From the NCBI GenBank assembly GCA_033060915.1, contig CM065389.1:11540501-11604500 (forward strand): 64,000 nt of DNA, given 5' to 3'. The notes beneath the pieces are model-generated. The model was not told where the DNA came from. It saw nothing but the letters and a program-made list of their open reading frames with translations, and did no database searches. Source of the DNA: Euryodendron excelsum (taxonomy: Eukaryota > Streptophyta > Magnoliopsida > Ericales > Pentaphylacaceae). Both the position numbers and the translations under genes were made by a program. Each line of letters begins with the position of its first letter. Position 1 is the first letter of the stretch. Below, in pieces: positions 52,738 through 64,000 of the stretch.

Positions 52738-55700
52738 TCAATAAGGCCCTACTCTTGCTCCTGAGTTCAACTTAATACACCGCTCTTCGTAAGATGCTGG
52801 CAACAGTCAAAGCATCAATGGAAATTACACATTAATCTTTTTTTGCTCATAATCAATTGAAGTTGAGCATAAACACTAAAACATGGCAACATAAATACAC
52901 AAGAAGATAAACAATTGAAGAAACAACTAAAGTGATCCGTCTTTGACATGCATGAGATCATAGACTAAACAAAACGAGTTCGGGTCTCTTTCAGAAACGC
53001 ATTGGTAACCAACACACCACCCAGTACATCAACTACTAAATTAACAATGCATCCATTGGTTTTATAAGAAACTTTCACCATGGCAAAGTGATAGAATTAT
53101 GTTGGCTACATGTTAAAAGAATTTAATCACTCAAAGCACCTCATCAAGTTGCATAAAAAAATTGTGAACTACTTTCAGAAGAAGTCTTCTCTTTTCCTTC
53201 TAACTTATCATGGGAAACACTACAGGTTGATTGCCGGGTAAGCCTGCTGAAAGCAAATTATCTAGCCATGAAAAGTTTCTGCTCGTTATAAATATAGGCT
53301 GAGAGCTTAAACTATCTCCCATGAATTTTCCTTCTCATTTGGTTATAAATACACTTCAGCCATTTGCACCATCTAGCCAAATGAGAGTGATACCTTAAAT
53401 TGTCCTGCATAAGTTTGTTTAAGCTTAATGCGGCAATGAATGCAATGCAAGCCATTCTCACATGTAAATAGAAAACTCACATCAAACTTTGCATGCATAT
53501 ATTTCAGCAACCACAACTGTGCATCACAAATAAGGCAAATTGTGTAAAGGGACAGTAGGACTCACGCTCGGTTGGCCGTGACATAAAAGGAACATGGGAA
53601 GCAGCTTTCTTTTTTGTTCTATTGTTCAACACGCTGTCATCTGAGAAATTTAATGTGCTCTGAGCAATAGAAAACATGGCAAGAAAAAGAAGGTTCAACA
53701 TAATGAAAAGCTATTGCTTTGTGCACCATTTTCAATAAGGGAACAGCTTAGTAGAGCCTCGTGAAAGATTGCAGCTTGAAGTTTATAACTTCGGCATTCC
53801 ATCTCCAAGTGTGCATGCAGAGCTTGCTTGGCATCTATGCATAAAATTCACAAAACAAATAGAAATGAATCATTCAATGAATGTTATTTTCAATCAACTG
53901 ACAAGACTGACAAGCATCCTGTCAAAAATCATTAAAAAGAAGAGCATGATGGATGTAAGATACCAAATGGCATCAGTTGTCCAAATTTGAACTGTGCAGC
54001 AAAAGTGTCATTATTCATTACCATGAATGTCAATGAAAGAATCAGGTCAGCACTTAATTGACTACATTTTAATGAACAAAATGACACAAAATTAGTGTCA
54101 TGCAACACGCATACATCAATTAACCACATTCGACAACTTAGTCATAGGACGACCATGATGAAACCATCAAACATTGACGCAATTGCAGTTCCGTAGTTTA
54201 CTAAACTGATTAGAGCATTATTACCAGATTCAAAAACAAAAACAGGAATAACAGCATAGGTTGGCAGCAGGCACCTCATTTTACTTCATTTGTATTTACA
54301 AGTGGTCTAATGTGATATGGAAGAAGCAGCAGTTCAAATACATCCGTAAGAAAGAGATTATAGGAATCTAAGCATGAAAGTTTAGCAAGCAACCACCAAT
54401 ATATAAACAAAGTTGACATCATGGTAGTGATAAGTAACCAATTTTGGCAAATCAAGCAATGAAAGAATGCACCCAACAACGTAACTCAACCTCTGGCACC
54501 CTCCCTCAGGTGCAACCCCCTTTCCCATGTAGAGATAGAGGCTAACAAACAAACTGAACAGTTAGGGTGCACAGACACAGGGAACAGTGTGGACCCAATA
54601 AATACATACAAAGAGACTAGACACCTGAATCTCCCAGAACAAAAGTTTTCATACAATGTTAGACAAACAAGTTAGCCCAAAAGCGAATAGGCTTGACAAG
54701 TTGTATTTTAAAGACAAAGTAAACAGGCATCTTAGGGAGCATTCCACAAGTACATAATGATTCATGAATCATTAGACACGAAAGAAGATCTCCACAATGA
54801 CAATCAAATAAAAAATCAATTGGTTTGATGTGATAAACAAGAGAGATGATGGATTGGCAACATTCTTTTGTTTTCATTGAAGACAGGAAGCAGGCAGCAG
54901 TACTACCATTCTGTCTGGATCCATTAAAACCAGGGAATTTCTGGAATATCACTTGTCATTATTCACAGTGGACCAATAACATCACATTTCCACAATGACA
55001 ATCAAATAAAAAATTAATTGATGTGAGGTGATAGACAAGAGAGAAGATGGATTGGCAACATTCTTTTGTTTTCATTGAAGACAGGAAGCAGGCAGCAGTA
55101 CTTCCACTGTGTCTAGGACTCTAGATCCATTTAAAACCAGGGAATTTCTGAAATATCACTTGTCAATATTCAGAGTGGACCAATAACAAGCGATGCTGTC
55201 TCATACACTTCCATGACTATCTAGTATAAAGAAGGAAAACGTGGTGAAGGATACACAAATAATTCCAACTTGGTATTGTGCAAGAGAAGTTAACAGTTAG
55301 AGCTGCAAGATTTTGGAGAAGTTTGGCCATATACTTCAGTCCTCGATTACCTGATGAGCACGTAAATCTGAGACCTTCAAATTTGCAGGACTGAAGTACC
55401 AATGGAATCTCAGGAGCCAGTATGTATTGAGGTTTCCTTGGCGTCCTGTCAATATCGAGTAATGCATCAATCACCTACAGGTTCAAACACTTGATCTGAG
55501 TTCAAGGCAAAGCATATAACAAATAATTTAAATTTGAAAAACTTTCAACCAAGTCACCTTTAAAGAAGGTGACCATTTGTTAAACTATTTCAAAGATATA
55601 CCCCTAAGTGGGTTTTCTAAGAAGAGCAGGGCCATCATCCAATGAAACTGTTTCAACATCTCTCATATCAATAGTTTCAATTGATGCAACTCCACAAATT

Positions 55701-58700
55701 ATTGGGTGCATGTGTTATTCAACCACCAAAAACATAATAATATGCCAATCTGAAAATGGTGTAGTCATCTAGGAAGCTTGCAATGTTAAAAGGCATCATC
55801 ATGCAACACGATATCAAGTCCATACATAAGCTAGAAGCAACTCCTTAAATATGAAATTCAATCCTTTCATGAACCTAACCCCAAAGCTCCAGAAGACCCA
55901 AAACCCCCCCCCCCCCCCCCCCCCCCCGGGGTCCTCCTTGGCCAGTGAGTTATAGTGCGCCCATGGTCTACCCTATGGGCATTCTATAGTCAATGGACAC
56001 ATGACCATGATGTTGACCGATCAAAGGCTGGAAGATGGGAGACCATAAGTTGTAATTTATGTTTATTTAATCTCTTCAAATTGTAAGAAGTCACATCAAC
56101 AAGACTTGAAACCAATCAATTATGAGGACATTAATACGCACATTAGGGGATTCAAGACCTTGGCCAATCAAAAACAGTACAGCAACCATGCACCGGACCT
56201 GGTGCCACAGGAAAGCAGTACCTTTGATTTTCACTGCCCAAAGCTGATCATCTTCAAACCTGCAGATAATACAGAAGTTATTGCACCAAATCTACAAACA
56301 ACCTTACCAATGAGAACAAAATTGTAAACATTCAAACCAATGCGAAATACATATTTAATTAAAGTACCAGACAATAGTAGTGACAAATTTGAGTAAGCTG
56401 CCAATGGATAGCAAAATGCTCAAGAAACTGATACTAAAATCCATATAATACCTAGAGGCATCTGCCCTTTCTCAATTCACTGTCACAGTAAATATGTTCT
56501 CCTATTTGTAGTGATGGTATAAACCAAAATTATCAAAGGGAAAAAAAGAAAGTACATCCATGACTCTGCAAGTGCATAAAAAATATACATCTGGCTCTCA
56601 GCTCCATTTTTTAGTACAGTACAGATTATGAAGCAAAGAGTTCAACACCCCCCGCCCGCCCACCCCCAAAAAAAAAAAAAAAAAAAAAAAAAAACAAATT
56701 CCATGTGGTAGTTAGACTAATTTAGGAAGAACATAGAGAGGAATTTGAAAAACTCAAGTCCAACAAACACAATTTCCCTTTGAAGGCAACCGAAATATCT
56801 AAAACATAGGACACAGGCTTTCATAATGAAGAAATAATACAAAGACAAACGCTATGTACTTCACATCATTTCAGGCAACATCTATCTGGTATTCAACTTT
56901 CAACACCCTATGTGCCCTTCCCCTTTCTACAGCTAGTATTTTCCAACATCCCAGTTCAAAACTCCAAAAAATGCATGTCAATTAAAATTTTGTATGTTAT
57001 GAACTTTAAATTATATCTTCTATTCATCAAGAAGAAATTCCTAGGGCACCATGTTTTCTTTAGAAGCCTCAACTCATGATCTTCTTAACTCTCCTATTGA
57101 CACCTAGAACTTTTATTATTCCCACTCAGCGGAGCAAAAATCAGTTGCAGTGCAAAAATAGTCTCCATTGGACAAGACTATACTACCTCAAAAAAATCAA
57201 TGAAATTAAAAGAAACATCAAACTTTCAATTATATTGTTCTTATCTACTATATGATGATGAATCCTTACAAAAGTAAGCCACAAGTCCAAGCAAGTGAAC
57301 GAAGTAAGACCTAGTCATCAAAGTTTTAAAGGAAAATACTTCTAAAAATCAATGTCATCTGTCAAACCCAGTTGGATGCTTGACACTTGTGCAAGGATAT
57401 GGGAAATGTGTCCAACATTTTGGGTTGTATATGTTTTAGAAATCAAAACTTTATAAACAATAAATTTAACAATTGGAATTAATAACCTAGATAATAGTGT
57501 AAGGTTCGTCACACTTTGTCCAGGTTATATAATCCCAAAAGTCAAATTCTATACACATGGATAATATTAAAATTAAATTAATCAAAATCCTAAGTGTTAT
57601 ACATAAATAAAATAAAATAAGACTAGAACATGGGTAAGGTGAGCCCCACCTAAGACTAGTCTGTTGCTAAGGGAGACTACAAATATATAGTCTTTGACAA
57701 ATTGATTTTACTATATATAAATAAATAAATAAGGGAACAAAAAAAAGTGTCTCATAAGCTGTATTCTATATATATGTATATATATACATACACAAGTATT
57801 TGTATATACATAGTAGACAAAGTCAATTTGCAAGTTTGGTTTTTGGTTTGAAAGACTTTATTCTGGGCGATGGGACAACACATAAAAATAAATAAAAGGG
57901 CTTTTGTATTGTAGCATGTGCTGGAAAGTCAAAAGACTTGTTCAATATCACGTGTGTCTCTCTCATCGTCCCACGATCGGATCGTTTCTTTTCAAAATAA
58001 AATAATAAAAAAAAGGACGAAGAATCTCGAAACACAGACGTGAGGTGGCGTTAACCACCACCCACATTGCAAAACTAATCTCTCACATTGACAAACTTCC
58101 CACCCACTTCTGATGGTGATGGCGTGAGTTCCTAACATAATTATAAATTCAACACAATCTCACAAGATAGAAAGGGACGGAGATCAACAAAAAAGAATAC
58201 AAGGAACAGATACAAAAGACAGATTCGGAGAAATTACATAGAACAATCACAACGAAGCATAGGTACAAAACTTCTGTCTTGTTTTCTATTTCTTCTCGAA
58301 GTTCTCTAAAAATATTTTTTGTATTCTTTCTTCTCTTGTTCCTTCTATTTCAATATTTTGTTTTGTTTCTCTAAAAAACCCGCGTTGGCTTAGGTTTAAA
58401 GCAAAACAAAAATTTTACATATCTTCAAAGTCAGTTTTGTCTGGAAGAGGTAAATAAGATTGTTTGAGTTTGAAAGGAACTTTGTATATCTTTTTAAAAT
58501 AGATTTACAGATTCAAATAAATAAATAAATAAAGTTTTAATTAGTACATATATATCTATTTATATATATGTGTGTGTGTGTATATACCTCTTATGCTCAA
58601 ATTTTAATTTATGAACTTTTGCCCCTTATGGCCTCAAAGTTCAAAATCAAAATTTTGGCTTATTAAATGACAACCTCGAGTCCTCAATTTCAAGTCCTAA

Positions 58701-61700
58701 GGCTCCATGACGGCTCTTGTGCCCTCAATTTCAAGCTCTCAAGGCTCTATAACGACCATCCTGCCTCTAATTTCAAGCCCTAAGGCTTCATGACAACCTT
58801 CTTGTCCTCAATTTCAAGCCTCCAAAGCTCCATAATGGCCCACGTACCCTAAAAAATCAAGCCTCTAAAAAAAGCACCATGAAATTCCTCGTGCTCTCAA
58901 AATTCAAGTTTCTAAGGTTCCATGATGGCCCACATGCCCTCAATATTCAAGCCTTTAAGGCTCCATGATGGCCCTCGTGCCCTCAAAAATCAAACCTCTA
59001 AAGCTCCACGACCGCCCACATGCCTTCAATATTCAAGCTTTTAAGGCCCCATGACAGCCCTTGAGCCCTCAAAATTCATGCCTCTAAATACTGTACCAGC
59101 AATCCCAAGCGGGGTGTTTGTTTTAATACTTACTGCTAGTAAACCTTCTGAAAATTTAACAACAACAAACTATTGTTTTTTATTTGCTTTCTCTTGTGAA
59201 TCATTGTTCATGAATAGCCTTCATCATGACATGACTTGAATGAAATTTTAATGTACAAACCAAAGTTTAAGCATGGTTACACAGGGGTGGGCAATCTTTA
59301 AAATTCTTATTTGTTTTTGGCCTTAAAAGGGTGTTAAATCTAAGGCCACATGGGGCGATTTAGGAGCCTTAGAGGCTTGAGATTGAGGGTACGTGAGCCG
59401 TCATGAAGCCTAGGCTTAAAATTGTGAGGGCACGTGGGCTGTTACAAATGCACAGATACAGACACAAGTACGAACACGAATATGGAACATGACATTTTTA
59501 AAAAAATGAGGACACAAATACGGCTGGTACACAGCAAAAAATATATATTTCTATATGTTTTTATTTGCTATATATTAATGTAACATCTACAAATCATTAA
59601 AAATAAGATAAAAACAACTAAACATGTTCACAATTATAATATAATAGCTAACAAGTTAATGATTTGAATAATTGGATCTGGTACTTTATGATTTGGTGTT
59701 TTGAAATTTTGAAATCTATAAATTTGACTCCATTTAGTACATATAAAAATAACATTTCAACCCTATTGTATCCCAAAACATGTCCAACTAAGGGACACGT
59801 GTGTCTCCAATGTGTCCAGGATGTGTCCACTGAAAAATATATTAATAAAAATATTAGACACACAAATTGACATGTCTGACAAGTGTCCCAGCGTGCATAA
59901 GAAGTATGTGTGTTCGACACATGTCCGACATGGATACGGCACCCTATATAGAGTGTCTGTGCTTCCTAGTGGGCCGTCATGAAGCCTTAAAAGGCTTGAA
60001 TTTTGAGAGCACGAGAGCCGTCATGGAGCCTTAAAGGCTTGAATTTTGAGGGCTCGACAGCCGTCATGAAACCTTACGACTTGAAATTGAGAACACAAGA
60101 ACCGTCATTTAATAAGCTAAATTTTTTATTTTGAACTTTGAGGCCATAAGGGGCAAAAGTTCATAAATTAAAATTTGAGCATAAGAGGTATATACATATA
60201 TATATAGATATATATTAATTAAAACTTTATTTTTTTTTTTTTTTGAATCTGTAAATCTATTTTAAAAAGATATATAGAGTTCCTTTCAAACTTGAACAAT
60301 CTTATTTTTATCTTCTAGATAAAACTGACTTTGAAGATTTGTAAAATTTTTGTTTTGCTATAAAACCAAAGCCAACGCAGGTTTTTTAGAGAAACAAAAC
60401 AAAAGATTAAAACAAAAAGAACAAGAGAAGAAAGAATATAAAAATATTTTTAGAGAACTTCAAGAAGGAAGAGAGAGAAAACAAGACAAGTTTTTTGTAC
60501 CTCTGCTTTGTTGTGAATGCTCTATGTAATTTATCCGAATCTATCTTCTGTATCTGTTCCTTGTATTCTTTTTTTTTTTCTTTTGATCTCCGTTCCTTTC
60601 TATCTTGTGAGATTGTGTTGAATTTATAATCATGTTAGGAACTCACGCCATCACCATCAGAAGTGGGTGGGAAGTTTGTCAATGTGAGAGATCAATTTTT
60701 GCAACATGGGTGATGGTTAATGCCACTCCACGCTTGTGTCTCAAGATTCTTCGTCCTTTTTTTATTATTTTATTTTGAAGAGAAACGATCCGATAATGGG
60801 ACAATGAAAAAGAGACATGACATTGATAAAGTCTTTTGACTTTCCAACACACGCTACAACACAAAAGCCCCCTTTTATTTTTATTTTTTTTGTTATGTGT
60901 TGTGCGGCCCAAAATAAAGGTCTTTCAACAAAAAACCAAAATTGCCAATTGACTAACATAAATTTATTAAAAAACTACAGTTGACTTGATTCTAGTCTGA
61001 ATTTGTCTCGACTTGGATACGTATGCAACCCACTCAAATGGGTACAGTCAACACCTTATGAACTCAATCATCCAAATAAATTAAATCAATCACCCAAAAT
61101 TAAATATTATTTTCTAGAACTACGGTTGACTTAATTCTAGTCTGGACTTGTCCCGACTCGGATACGTAGGCAACCCACTAAACTGGATACAATCGCAACC
61201 TTTGTGGACCCAAACGTCACTTAAATTCCATCAAACAAAAAATAAATAAATATTATTTTTCAGAACTACAATTGACTTGATTCTAATCCGAATCTAATCC
61301 AGACTCGGATACGTAGGCAACCCACTCAAATGGGTGCAGTCACAATATTTGTCAACCCAAATGTTCACACAAGTGCACTTTTCAAATAACATCCAAGTTT
61401 CAAATATATCCAAAAATAATGAATTATTTATTCATTTTAAATAAGCAAATAAATAAATTTATTTGCAAACTACGCTCCAATTTATAATTAGAATCAAAGG
61501 GTGTTCCCTTGAAATAAGGGATTGTAATTAAAAGATAAGTTATATCTTGAATGGGTCCGACCTACACATTGAGAACTCTATGATATTTTATTATATGAGT
61601 GATATTATGTTAAGTGTTTATAACATTAAATATTATTTATTAATATTTTTGCTTAACAATATGCACCCAACAACCATGTATAAATAGTCGAGATTACTAT

Positions 61701-63737
61701 ATACCGATATGTCTAACATGTTCTATAGTAGTTTGTAAATACCTTTTACACTAAAACAAATAAAGAATTATTTAAAGAAATTTGAAATCTAGCCGTGTCT
61801 TACTATCTTTGGACATGAGAATTATATGAATGCTACACTTAAGCACCAGCACTTTATATCCGTTCCGGAGTCCATGTAACATAAACACAAGAAGGACAAG
61901 TAGAAATCACAAATACCATATACGAATGATTAGTGGGTGCTATTTTCAACCTTTCACTGCAAGGAAATATTTCAAACAGTGTGATTCGCCTCCTATAGTT
62001 ATGCACATTCGCTGCATCCATCTTACAGAAGTTTCTGAAGTCGTGTTCCCCGATAAATTTCTTACCTGCATTCTCCATTGCCTAGTGAAACAAGTAGCAA
62101 ATGAAATAAAGTTTCAGAATATTAGCAGTAGAGCAGAAGCACCATGTGGATTTCTCCATGTGTTACAAGCATAAAAAACACAAGATACACGTACCACTAT
62201 ATTCAGATTTCCGCTCCAGAAAAAATACTTATACTCCCTGCTCAAACAGCTAAACCTGCATCCGAAAAATAAAGAAAAAAGGGGCCCGACAAACATGTAA
62301 ACCCACAAAAATCAAGCAAGCAAACTATTGCTAATTGTTCTGTTAAAAAAAAAACACATGATGCTTGTTATAGGGCTAAAGATCTAACATAGAATGAACT
62401 ACAGAACCAATACGCTCTTTTAATCAAAGCTCATGGGCATTGATCAGATTGGAGAACAGAATAAACAGATTCTCATTTTAGTAACAAATGGTTATGACAT
62501 TCTAAATTCTTGAACAATATATGGAAGTGGAGAAAACATTTGGATTTCTTCAATGGAACAACTCAAAAGAGTACCACAGGTTGCAGATTGTCACTTTGTA
62601 GATTCTAAGGTCTCATGACCCATTAGGCAATTTAATACATCATCTGTCAAAGTCTATGACACGTTACTAAAAGATAGAACTGGGAACACAACTAATTACG
62701 ATCTAACACTATCATTCCTACCTAGAAACATCTAATTCTTTTTCACACATAATTTATATTCTCAAAAGAAATGAACCATGCCAGTCATGTGGAAGAATAT
62801 GATGGGCATTTGCTTCAATACAAATATCTCATCATAAGTATGTTAAAAAAAAAGCATCAAAAACATATTTTAAGGTGTCCGTAGGTTAGAACAATTCATT
62901 AAAAGCAGTATTCAATCTACACCAACCTGCACTTTAATAAAAAAAGGTCCAACCTGTGGACTCGGGGGGAAACAAGCTGCTGTTTTTCATGTGATGATTT
63001 TCATTCTGGTCAGCAAATAAGTCGAACAGGGATCTCATATTTTAGAAAATAAGTCAGTCATTAAAGATCGAAATATAATAGATCACAATAATAGCAAAAG
63101 TTATTGTAAAGGAAAATACTTGCAAAAGCTAGACAGACCTTGCACTGAAATCAGTTGAAGCAGGACACCAGCCCATAACTCGGATATCTTTAGGAAGTAC
63201 TCTATTCAGTATTCTAACATAGTCTATTTCTTCTTCTGGGAAGGACGAAACAAGTAAATTAGGAAGGAGTAAAAATGGCAGTTATATCTAACAAGATGTA
63301 AATTATTTGTAAAAGTGGCCCAATATATTTTTGTCCAATAAGTGAAAAATGGCTCAATACATTCAAAAGAAGTGAAACAGTAGTTGCATTCTATTTGAGA
63401 TATTAATTGCAATCAAAACATGAGATGTGTTGGCATCTTCATCAGAGCCTCATCTAACTGCTTGGAAACATATGAATGATGCTCTGCAGCCCATCCTATT
63501 AAGGCCATAATCCTCCATTGAAGCCTAAATTAAATGAGGCCATTTGATTATTCTGTGCATAAACTTGTCAGGTTCCATCCAAATGGACAGATACAATGAA
63601 CTAGAGCTAATTATTACAAGTTAAAATTCACAAGGAGATGTTGGCTAACCATATCGTTCCTTTGACATAAATTCCCCAGAACATCCGTTGCTCTGTTCTG
63701 TTTCCTTATGATTTGATCGTAAAAACAGAGAAATCAC
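52738..63737 (-). CDS. PUS3: tRNA pseudouridine(38/39) synthase, Pus3/Deg1 type (5' end outside window)
   Basis: Converts uridine 38/39 in tRNA anticodon arms to pseudouridine. Nine exons are visible on the minus strand: 63737-63650, 63235-63139, 62255-62195, 62081-61951, 56259-56142, 55474-55351, 53834-53727, 53640-53566, 52796-52738. All introns are GT-AG and phases agree, giving 286 residues and TGA at 52738-52740. Family blocks: VISLFLRSN, LPKDIRVMGWCPASTDFSAR, FSCLSREYKYFFW, GEHDFRNFCKMDAANVHNY, GTAFLWHQVRCM, RTPRKPQYILAPEIPLVL, and the plant tail SHVPFMSRPTEPSYEER. The catalytic Asp (in the GRTDKG block) must lie in exons right of position 64000. The 5.7-kb intron 56260-61950 is packed with repeats. 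Loss of the first exons here is only a window effect. Confidence 0.93.
54792..55187. repeat. 198-bp tandem duplication in a Pus3 intron
   Basis: Copies at 54792-54989 and 54990-55187 share CACAATGACAATCAAATAAA, TTGGCAACATTCTTTTGTTT and GTGGACCAATAAC, with scattered substitutions and small indels. The copies are diverged, so the duplication is not very recent. Confidence 0.85.
55904..55927. repeat. Poly-C tract of 24
   Basis: An uninterrupted run of 24 C followed by GGGG in a Pus3 intron. The exact length is prone to sequencing and assembly error. Confidence 0.85.
56668..56694. repeat. Poly-A tract of 27
   Basis: A run of 27 A preceded by a C-rich stretch (CCCCCCGCCCGCCCACCCCC). This pattern resembles the 3' end of a tRNA-derived SINE, but no A or B box was recognised upstream. 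Confidence 0.8.
58681..59089. repeat. 43-bp tandem repeats in the left arm
   Basis: About nine diverged units, each with CAAGCCTCTAAGGCTCCATG followed by a GGCCCTCGTGCCCTCAA-like half. The reverse complement of the same unit occurs about six times in the right arm (59347-60110). Confidence 0.85.
59444..59969. mobile_element. Mutator-like non-autonomous insert in the right arm
   Basis: It interrupts one of the 43-bp units. TGGGCTGTT (59435-59443) and TGGGCCGTC (59970-59978) flank it and differ at two of nine positions, consistent with a 9-bp duplication. The ends are partly inverted (GCACAGATAC against GCACAGACAC). The interior is rich in GTGTCC/GACACG words. The superfamily call rests on the 9-bp size only. 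Confidence 0.5.
60973..61400. repeat. Three 145-bp tandem units
   Basis: Units start at about 60973, 61118 and 61264 with AACTACRGTTGACTT-like sequence. Each holds GACTCGGATACGTAGGCAAC followed by CCACTCAAATGGG. The GGATACGTAGGCAACCC word is common in plant retrotransposon LTRs, so the array may derive from one. Confidence 0.75.
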
Positions 63738-64000
63738 CTGCACCAATCATTCCTATGCTTTCAAATGATTTAATAATAAGACGACAATGGTGCTTCACAA
63801 ATTGCTTCTTGATGCAGATGGAAAAGATAAAAGGTCACCGAGGAAGCAATTAAAATAATAGTGACAAAGAAAAGACCGGATGCAACTGTAAGAATATGAA
63901 AATTGAAAGTCACCAGACATCTTTTATGGGTTCGAGACTTCTAGCATTGATTGTTAACAATATAAATATGATGAAGTTAGATGACTTTTTTTGACAAGAA

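Larger units (their letters stand above)
57812..60958. repeat. Long imperfect inverted repeat (arms over 1 kb)
   Basis: The left arm (57812 to about 59089) reappears reverse-complemented in the right arm (about 59345 to 60958). Matching landmarks from outside in: GTTTGGTTTTTGG / CCAAAATTGCC; GATGGTGATGGCGTGAG / CTCACGCCATCACCATC; CTTCAAAGTCAGTTTTGTC / ATAAAACTGACTTTGAAG; TATACCTCTTATGCTC / GAGCATAAGAGGTATA. The arms end in tandem 43-bp units around a spacer of about 255 bp. The right arm is interrupted by a 526-bp insert. No open frame of note is present. It resembles a foldback element or two LTR-like copies in opposite orientation. Confidence 0.85.
56260..61950 (-). other. Repeat-filled 5.7-kb intron of Pus3
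   Basis: Lies between the exons encoding FEIFPCSE and FEDDQLWAVK. From low to high coordinates it contains the poly-A tract, AT-rich unique-looking DNA (56700-57800), the long inverted repeat (57812-60958) with a nested Mutator-like insert, and a three-unit 145-bp tandem array (60973-61400). Confidence 0.8.

Noticed and set aside
53641..53661. Alternative acceptor 17 bases upstream for the SRPTE-coding Pus3 exon
   Set aside because: Joining the previous exon there brings a TGA into frame; the acceptor before 53640 keeps the frame and gives the family-like tail.
58681..59089. Regularly spaced repeats that look like a CRISPR array
   Set aside because: Units are contiguous, diverged, without constant repeats and unique spacers, and this is plant nuclear DNA; a tandem repeat explains them.

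Overview
This window is nuclear DNA from a flowering plant. Its genes are split by many GT-AG introns, several of them 1-6 kb, and the protein families have plant-specific forms: a plastid-targeted shikimate kinase, a membrane-tethered NAC factor and plant CstF64. Spacers and introns are AT-rich and full of small transposon relics. The species cannot be named from the sequence alone. No operon, CRISPR array or bacterial-type system is present.

Layout: (1) 696-2399 (+), last three exons of a gene that enters from the left; identity weak, possibly an ABC1-like kinase C-terminus. (2) 3430-10411 (-), complete 10-exon shikimate kinase, 305 aa, convergent with gene 1. (3) 10412-15825, spacer with inverted-repeat elements. 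(4) 15826-31852 (-), complete 10-exon CstF64 (mRNA 3'-end processing), 561 aa; introns 3 and 9 hold most of its 16 kb and intron 6 carries an hAT element. (5) 31853-39239, repeat-rich spacer with a 1765-bp solo Copia-type LTR (5-bp target duplication) nested in an older LTR-like sequence. (6) 39240-42305 (-), complete 3-exon NAC factor with a C-terminal membrane helix, 633 aa, like Arabidopsis ANAC017. (7) 45162-50450 (-), complete 8-exon F-actin capping protein beta subunit, 256 aa. (8) 52738 to beyond the right edge (-), tRNA pseudouridine synthase of the Pus3/Deg1 type, last nine exons; its 5.7-kb intron holds a roughly 3-kb inverted repeat.

Exons were joined by hand. Every junction given is GT-AG, keeps frame, and restores a family-like protein; there is no transcript evidence. 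The genes are ordinary housekeeping or regulatory genes in shikimate/aromatic synthesis, mRNA polyadenylation, organelle-stress signalling, actin dynamics and tRNA modification, and do not form one pathway. From memory, their neighbourhoods recall two Arabidopsis chromosome 1 segments: capping protein beta next to CstF64 next to an ABC1-like kinase, and Pus3 near ANAC016/017.

No clearly new biological system was found. The most unusual structures are the long intronic inverted repeat with internal 43-bp tandem units in the Pus3 gene, and the nested LTRs that both carry arrays of a GTCGACTC-like motif.
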